A DNA stretch of 64,000 bases from Phoenix dactylifera (Eukaryota > Streptophyta > Magnoliopsida > Arecales > Arecaceae), in NCBI RefSeq assembly GCF_009389715.1, contig NC_052400.1, forward strand, positions 1,364,001 through 1,428,000, in the 5' to 3' direction. The position numbers and the translations under genes are program-made. The notes under the pieces are model-generated. The model did no database searches. It saw only the letters and a list, made by a program, of their open reading frames with translations, and was not told the DNA's origin. This document shows positions 58,901 to 64,000 of the stretch, one piece after another (position 1 is the first letter of the stretch; each line of letters starts with the position of its first letter).

Positions 58901-61236
58901 TGTAGTCATTCAAAGATTAAAAAGTTCAGTACAACAATAATTTTATAAATGAATGAAGATTCAATACATTTACCATATTTTGAACAGCAAGGACCATGCT
59001 TATGATATAGAAATGTAACCCGTCACCTCAATGCCCCAAAAAATGCTTTGTTGGATTGTAGCTGCTTAATAACCCACTGTTTACATAGAGGAACTGTTGA
59101 AGCATTCAGTATTGTTTAGTGTCATGTTAGATGAGATGACTTGGAGACCGAGATATATGACTTTTTTACAGATTTTTGGGCTCTATGAATATTGATAGAA
59201 TAAAATTTACAAGCCTTTAAAATTTGCGAAATGCATTAACATTTAAAAAGTAGAAATTTTGATGCAAGTGCAAAATTAATAAGCTTAAATTAAGAATAAG
59301 AAATCATTTTTTTTATTCTTAAGGAATCTGAAGTTGTAAGTATTTTTTTTGAACTCAATTAGGGTGTTGTTCCTTATTTATGCGTAATATCCTAATAAAG
59401 GACACTTAAAGAATATTCATATACATAATTTTGTACTGAGTAGTTTGTCTATCTATCTTTAGGTAGTTTGTGTGCTTCTTGGTTGCTCTCACCTTCAAAT
59501 GGTAGAAACCATCCAGGAAAAAGTGGGTTAAAGGCTCCCATGCAGTGGCTAACAGTACCTGATTGCTTTGGGACTGGTTTGAGCTTGATCTGGGGCTATC
59601 CTGGCAGTTCGGGGCTGGGTTGGCCAAACTGGTCTGTAATGACCAACGTCGCCCAGTCACGTGACAGACATGTGCCAAGTGTCCAAGTGTCAAGAAGATT
59701 TAGATGAGAATCTTTGAAAGACTAGGAACAAAGACATGGACATGTTATGTAGATGTGTTTGTAAATATTTAAAAATAACTATATGTAATAAATAAATTGC
59801 TAGACCAACTGCTTTGTAATTTGGTAGAATTTGCCACAACCTTAGCTTAATATTATGTTGAACTTGAAAACTTCTAGGCATAGTTGCTAGGAGTTCATGT
59901 GTGACTGTCATCATAGCACGATGTATTGACTTAAAGTGTCAAGGAGTGTCATGAGTATCCAGATAATCAAGTATTCGGACACATTAAAAAAAATATTGAA
60001 TTTTGAAGTACCCAGGTAAACACTACTACTAGCAAAAAATATCAAATTTTGAAGTACCTAGGTAAACACTACTACTAGCCCTGGTCGGTCCATTACCTGC
60101 TGAAATAGCTGGTACATTCAAGCTATAAAACCTTGTTCAGGATACAAGGAGAAGATTCTTAAAAGATGGAAAGAAGAAATATGTCTTTTGGGTTTTTGTC
60201 TAAGCATGTTTAGTATTAAACAGATTGCCATCAGAATTGAGAATTTATTCAAACACTCAGACAAGTTAGGGGTCTGGTGATAATCTAGGAAGAAAAATAT
60301 TAGGGCCCTACTGGGACTAAAGGAGTTCTTATGAGTGGCAAGTTATCAGTGAGATTTCCCTCTTTGGAGACCTAGCCAGCTCGCCAATCCCCTTACTCTT
60401 GATTTTTTTGCAACATTAAAAAATCCATTTCCAATGTGATTTTCGCTATCCAGAAAACAATTGGTATTGAAGTTCAGCTGGCTGCCCCGATCTCCTACCT
60501 CCCTTTGCTTCTCTAGAGGGGAGTCACCATCAATTTGTCCAGGGATAGCAGCTTCCACCATTCAAATAGTGTCTAGGAGTCTTAACTGTCATACAAATTT
60601 AGCAAATATAATATAAATGTCTAAACAGGTACTCTGAGATTTAGAGTGTTTAATAAATTTAGAAACAAGCACCTTCCTAGTACAAAGTGGCAGTAGGTGG
60701 CCTGGCACTCACCTAAGCACCAATATACGCACCCAAGTGGGCATCCCACTTGAACAGCAAGAAAGCGCCAGACACCTAGCAGTGGGGGGTGCCCAAGAAC
60801 CTATACAGGACTAATGCCCAAGAACCTACATAGCTATTATATGAAAATAATATCTGGAAGTGATCCGTGACTGATGCAAAAATAACAGACATTTTAAATT
60901 TTTGGATATTATATTTCATCTTCTAGCTGCTTTCTGAAAGGTATACCAGTTTTTATATAATAATAAAAAAAAAACTGAACTATAATGTAAACTGTATTTT
61001 TGTCAAAAGCAATGTATGCAGTGAATATATTCATGGAGATCCCCAAGCCTTACATTATATAGTTCATCTAAAGCTTTCCAGCCTGTCGAAACGCCAAGCT
61101 CAAATCCATGATGGCAATGATAATAAGCATCAATCTCATGGAAGAAATCACTGAAGGTAAATAGACCACGTATGGGATACAACTCAGCATTCTCTACAAC
61201 TTTTCTCAGTGCATCTGGTCCTAAATACATGAGCAC
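48963..61236 (-). CDS. Twinkle-type organellar DNA primase-helicase, C-terminal half
   Basis: Nine coding exons on the minus strand: 61,236-61,054; 57,639-57,508; 57,425-57,364; 54,294-54,211; 53,977-53,846; 53,585-53,489; 53,401-53,267; 53,170-53,103; 49,011-48,963. All are GT-AG; the joined frame is 313 codons plus TAA. Reads the DnaB/gp4-like ring helicase: linker and start of helicase (ENAELYPIRGLF, GVSTGWKALDELYN), Walker A GVPNSGKSEW in exon 2, Walker B GLVIDPYNELD in exon 5, then FVAHPRQ and SAHFINKCDNGIVIHRNRD, ending GEFLDIDDKDQKK. Plant Twinkle replicates mitochondrial and plastid DNA. The N-terminal zinc-finger/TOPRIM primase and transit peptide are not found; the first exon here opens with an acceptor site (TTCAG), so upstream exons must exist beyond it. 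No lesion seen. Confidence 0.93.
49012..53102. other. Twinkle last intron, 4.1 kb
   Basis: Between the codon for YN/R and the last 16 codons. Contains a (CA)n(GA)n tract (49,910-49,940), a dispersed-repeat-like segment (about 50,040-50,190) and a Tourist-like MITE (51,734-51,945). Minus-strand frames such as 49,899-50,351 look accidental. Confidence 0.8.
51734..51945. mobile_element. Tourist-like MITE (212 bp)
   Basis: Terminal inverted repeats GGGTGTGTTTAGTATTGCTT and, inverted, AGCAACACCAAACACACCC, allowing a few mismatches. The flanking TTA (51,731-51,733; 51,946-51,948) is the PIF/Harbinger target duplication. Internal sequence is partly self-complementary (AAAAGTGCTT, AGAAGCCAGAA/TTCTGGCTTCT). 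Intronic, with no coding capacity. Confidence 0.85.
54295..57363. other. Twinkle intron 3, 3.1 kb
   Basis: Between exons 57,425-57,364 and 54,294-54,211. AT-rich; no mobile element boundaries or conserved frame recognised. Confidence 0.75.
57640..61053. other. Twinkle intron 1 of the visible part, 3.4 kb
   Basis: Holds dispersed-repeat-like stretches at about 58,280-58,440 and 58,690-58,890, and a short near-duplicate (AAGTACCCAGGTAAACACTA) at about 60,005-60,075. No gene recognised. Confidence 0.75.
58690..58890. repeat. Dispersed CGGTACCG-rich repeat
   Basis: Dense in GGTAC/GTACC half-palindromes (TACGGTAC, ACCGGTTC, CGGTACCGAACCGGTAC). Similar motifs recur around 41,060-41,260, 50,040-50,190 and 58,330-58,440. 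Looks like a degenerate interspersed element; boundaries and class not determined. Confidence 0.45.
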
Positions 61237-64000
61237 CTGAAGGAATGATTAAAAAAACCATTTAACACAACAAAGTGCAGCAAAATATAGAATGAAGGAT
61301 AAACATAATGTCAGAAGAAAAATCGAGTATCATTCTTGATCATCTTTCCGTGGAAATATATAACTTGTAAAAGCAAATGGCACATAGCCTAAATGCATCA
61401 GGCAGCTTCCTCAAATTAAAGGCCTGACATTTAGCTACAAAGAGTATGTACTTCAGAATAGGATATTATCTATATTTTAGGAACAAATCTACAAAGTAGC
61501 ACAATTGGAATTTTGCAATTTATATAGAATTCTTCTTTCACACTTATCTACCATCTTGTCCTGCGAAGTGCTAACTGAGTTTAGATTGTGGCATGTAACT
61601 TTAAGTTGAAAAGTTTACCATAGAAAGCAAGTCCACCATACTACTTCACATGATAATTATATTACAGGTAATAATCACTACATAAGCTACATTATTATAG
61701 GTTAATAGAATTACCAGCAACGTGACATATATAACTTGATCAAAACAGAAAAATTTAAAGTAGAACATGTGGAACCAGAATGTCAACATGACCTAGTAAG
61801 CTGGACCAATTCATTTTTCGCTTCTCATATGCACCTTTTTGGGTTCTGCTATTGCAATACCATGGAAATCTAGTCAGTTACAAGAAGCTTATCAACCTCA
61901 AAGCTTAATTTTAGATTTTAAACATTGTCAGTCTCAACTGGTTTTTGCAAACTAATGCACACCAGCAAAGCTGTTAAATTCACGTGTCACCCTCCACAGC
62001 CCTCACCAACGAATCCATAATCCTACATTCCATGAACAAAATATTAAATAAAAATAACAATGACATCCAGATTTGTTGTGTATGCAACAAAGGAACCCTA
62101 AACTCTATTAAGATTTAGATGGCTTTGGGCACATAGTTTAGGTACATTATATAGTCAATCAGCTGAACCTGTCTCCATCACAGTCAGCTGTGGAGCACAA
62201 CTTGGAATCAGAAAGGTCCCACAGGACTAAGCAGATACACACCTCAATGCCCAAATATTGAAAATAATGAACAGCATAGTACAGATTTCACACATTCAGT
62301 CTCCTTAATCATCTTAATTTGTCAACACACATGTCAGTAAGTCTGCACAAAGAACAGGTTGACAGATGGGAGCAAGGAACTAAAGATGCTCTGCACATGA
62401 ATTTCTGAGTATTACCACATCGACCAGCATAGCAGGTCCCAAATGATAATATTCGTCCAGCAATAATCATATATATTACTTAAGGCCACACATAGACTCA
62501 CATATTTTAATTTTGTTATTCTAGATCTAAATATCATTAAACAATTGAACTGATTTTCCAGAGGGTCCACTAGAACACAAATACAGTGCATGAGACAGAA
62601 AGAAGGGAAGAGGGGGGGGGGGGTGCGGCGGGGAGAAATACAATATGGTCCCCTGAAAATCATGTTAATCTGAATAACAGCCACATGTGAGAGATAGTGC
62701 ACAATGAGAAAAATATTATCAATCAATCTAGCATCAAAATGGGAGCTGGAAGGACAACTACTGAGGTCATATGAAAGAAGGGCAACTTGATTGCACTCTC
62801 TTGTTATAAAGGGAGGACAGTTGCTTATCATGCAAGACAGCAGGCAATGAATCACTGTGCTTATCATGTAAGAGATGCAAGTTAAGCAATATTTGTAATA
62901 TATCGTAGCCAAGATGGATTTTGAGCAAAGCATCAAAAGTGCACCATGTCCTATCATCAAGTTGATTTAGAGGACAACACATGGTAAAAAAAAATTTTGC
63001 ATAATGGAGGATCAGGCAATGAATCACTGTGCTTATCATGTAAGAGATGCAAGCCAAGCAATATTTGTAATATATCATAGCCAAGATGGATTTCGAGCAA
63101 AGCATCAAAAGTGCACCATGTCCTATCATCAAGTTGATTTAGAGGACAACACATGGAAAAACAATTTTACATAATGGAGGATATATGTCCTATATATCAA
63201 ATCAAGGTCTCAAGAATGTTCTCAGGAAAAAGAATCAGAACCTAAATCATAATATACCAAATTGAATCATAGAATCAGATTGCAAATAATTAGATTTAAT
63301 GATACTGTTTCAGTAAAATAATATCTTTTGAATTTTTCCAAATGTAGAGAAACTATAAGCCCCCCATATGGTATAATCTTGTGATTTTCCAGTTCCATTT
63401 TAGTTCTAAATTCAAATGAGATAAATCAGCAGATACCTTGAATTACATATATTGTGAGAAAAGGAAAAGTAAATTTGCTTAGCAGAAAAAGCACCATCTT
63501 GCTTCTGACCCTCACGCCTGCACCGATCTATCTTCTAAAATATTATATTCAAAATGTGAAATTGTTCATTGAATTGAAAAGATTTTTATGATAACAAATG
63601 GCCATTGACTTCTGGAGAGTGATTTGCAAAATTTTGTTCTGATTCCCTGTTTAATTCACACAGCAAGAGCATTATATGTATTATCTTTAATAGGTCTTTC
63701 AACGGAGCAGGCAATCCACAATATTCTCCACAACTGGTTGCATATAAACATCTATAAAGAGTTTCATGACCCTTAGGAGTAGGTATCACTAAATTATGAT
63801 GACAAACTGATGTGGGACCGAATTGCATCACATTCAATAGTGTACATTTTGCTGGAGTTAAAGTTCTTTATTTGTAGGCTTTTGATTGAAATCATTAGGG
63901 TTCTCTGAAGTCCAATAATAGCCAATCAAGGTCATATTACAAGACTTTTAAGTCCATAATTTTAGGAGGTCGAGAAGACATCGATTTAGACAAGTTACGG
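61237..64000. other. Upstream Twinkle intron and beyond
   Basis: No further Twinkle exon recognised; I looked for a TOPRIM or FKDANE-type exon end without success. Contains a tandem duplication at 62,840-63,185 and a G run at 62,614-62,624. A minus-strand frame at 63,586-63,837 (83 aa) is not recognised. Confidence 0.5.
62840..63185. repeat. Tandem duplication of about 172 bp
   Basis: AGGCAATGAATCACTGTGC occurs at about 62,842 and 63,014, and the following 165 bp match closely through AACACATGG and ATAATGGAGGAT. Open frames here repeat the same peptide (DDRTWCTFDALL). Confidence 0.9.

Noticed and set aside
58669-58940. Overlapping short frames on both strands
   Set aside because: They arise from a GGTACC-rich dispersed repeat in an intron.

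Overview
The window is plant nuclear DNA, most likely from a monocot and perhaps a palm. The evidence is genes with multi-kilobase introns, a nuclear-type tRNA-Arg, plant L1-type LINEs carrying an RNase H tail, a Tat-like Ty3 LTR element, Tourist and hAT transposons, and GGTACC/CGGTACCG-rich dispersed repeats. The palm assignment is a weak inference and no database was searched.

Left part (1-37,902): 207-5,072 is a young non-autonomous LTR retrotransposon on the minus strand, with 1.2-kb LTRs, a gag-like ORF and several kinds of internal tandem repeat. To its right lies a tandem segmental duplication. Copy A is about 5,091-18,876, copy B about 18,877-33,598, and copy C about 33,599-37,902 (partial). 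A and B each carry an AT/AC microsatellite, a minisatellite, a LINE RNase H fragment on the plus strand, an intact intronless berberine-bridge-enzyme-like (BBE-like) FAD oxidase gene on the minus strand, and a dead 5'-truncated L1 LINE on the minus strand. The two BBE-like proteins are identical. Copy B's LINE carries a 1.2-kb hAT element with a perfect 8-bp target duplication; copy A has what looks like its excision footprint at the same site. Copy C has only the left 4.3 kb and lacks the BBE-like gene. B resembles C to its left and A through its core, so its history is recombinant.

Middle (37,903-43,900): degenerate LINE pieces, AT-rich sequence, and a complete tRNA-Arg(CCG) gene at 40,884-40,956 on the minus strand.

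Right part (43,900-64,000): two ordinary nuclear genes in tandem on the minus strand. One is a four-exon patellin (Sec14 plus GOLD domain lipid-transfer protein, 623 aa; CDS 43,946-47,039). The other is the nine 3'-terminal coding exons of the organellar Twinkle-type DNA primase-helicase (48,963-61,236), giving the helicase half; its primase half lies beyond the window or was not recognised. A 212-bp Tourist-like MITE with TTA target duplication sits in the last Twinkle intron.

The main points of interest are the BBE-like duplication with a homogenised core flanked by more diverged sequence, the hAT insertion/footprint pair, and an array of about 18-bp hairpins in the LTR element whose arms change together.
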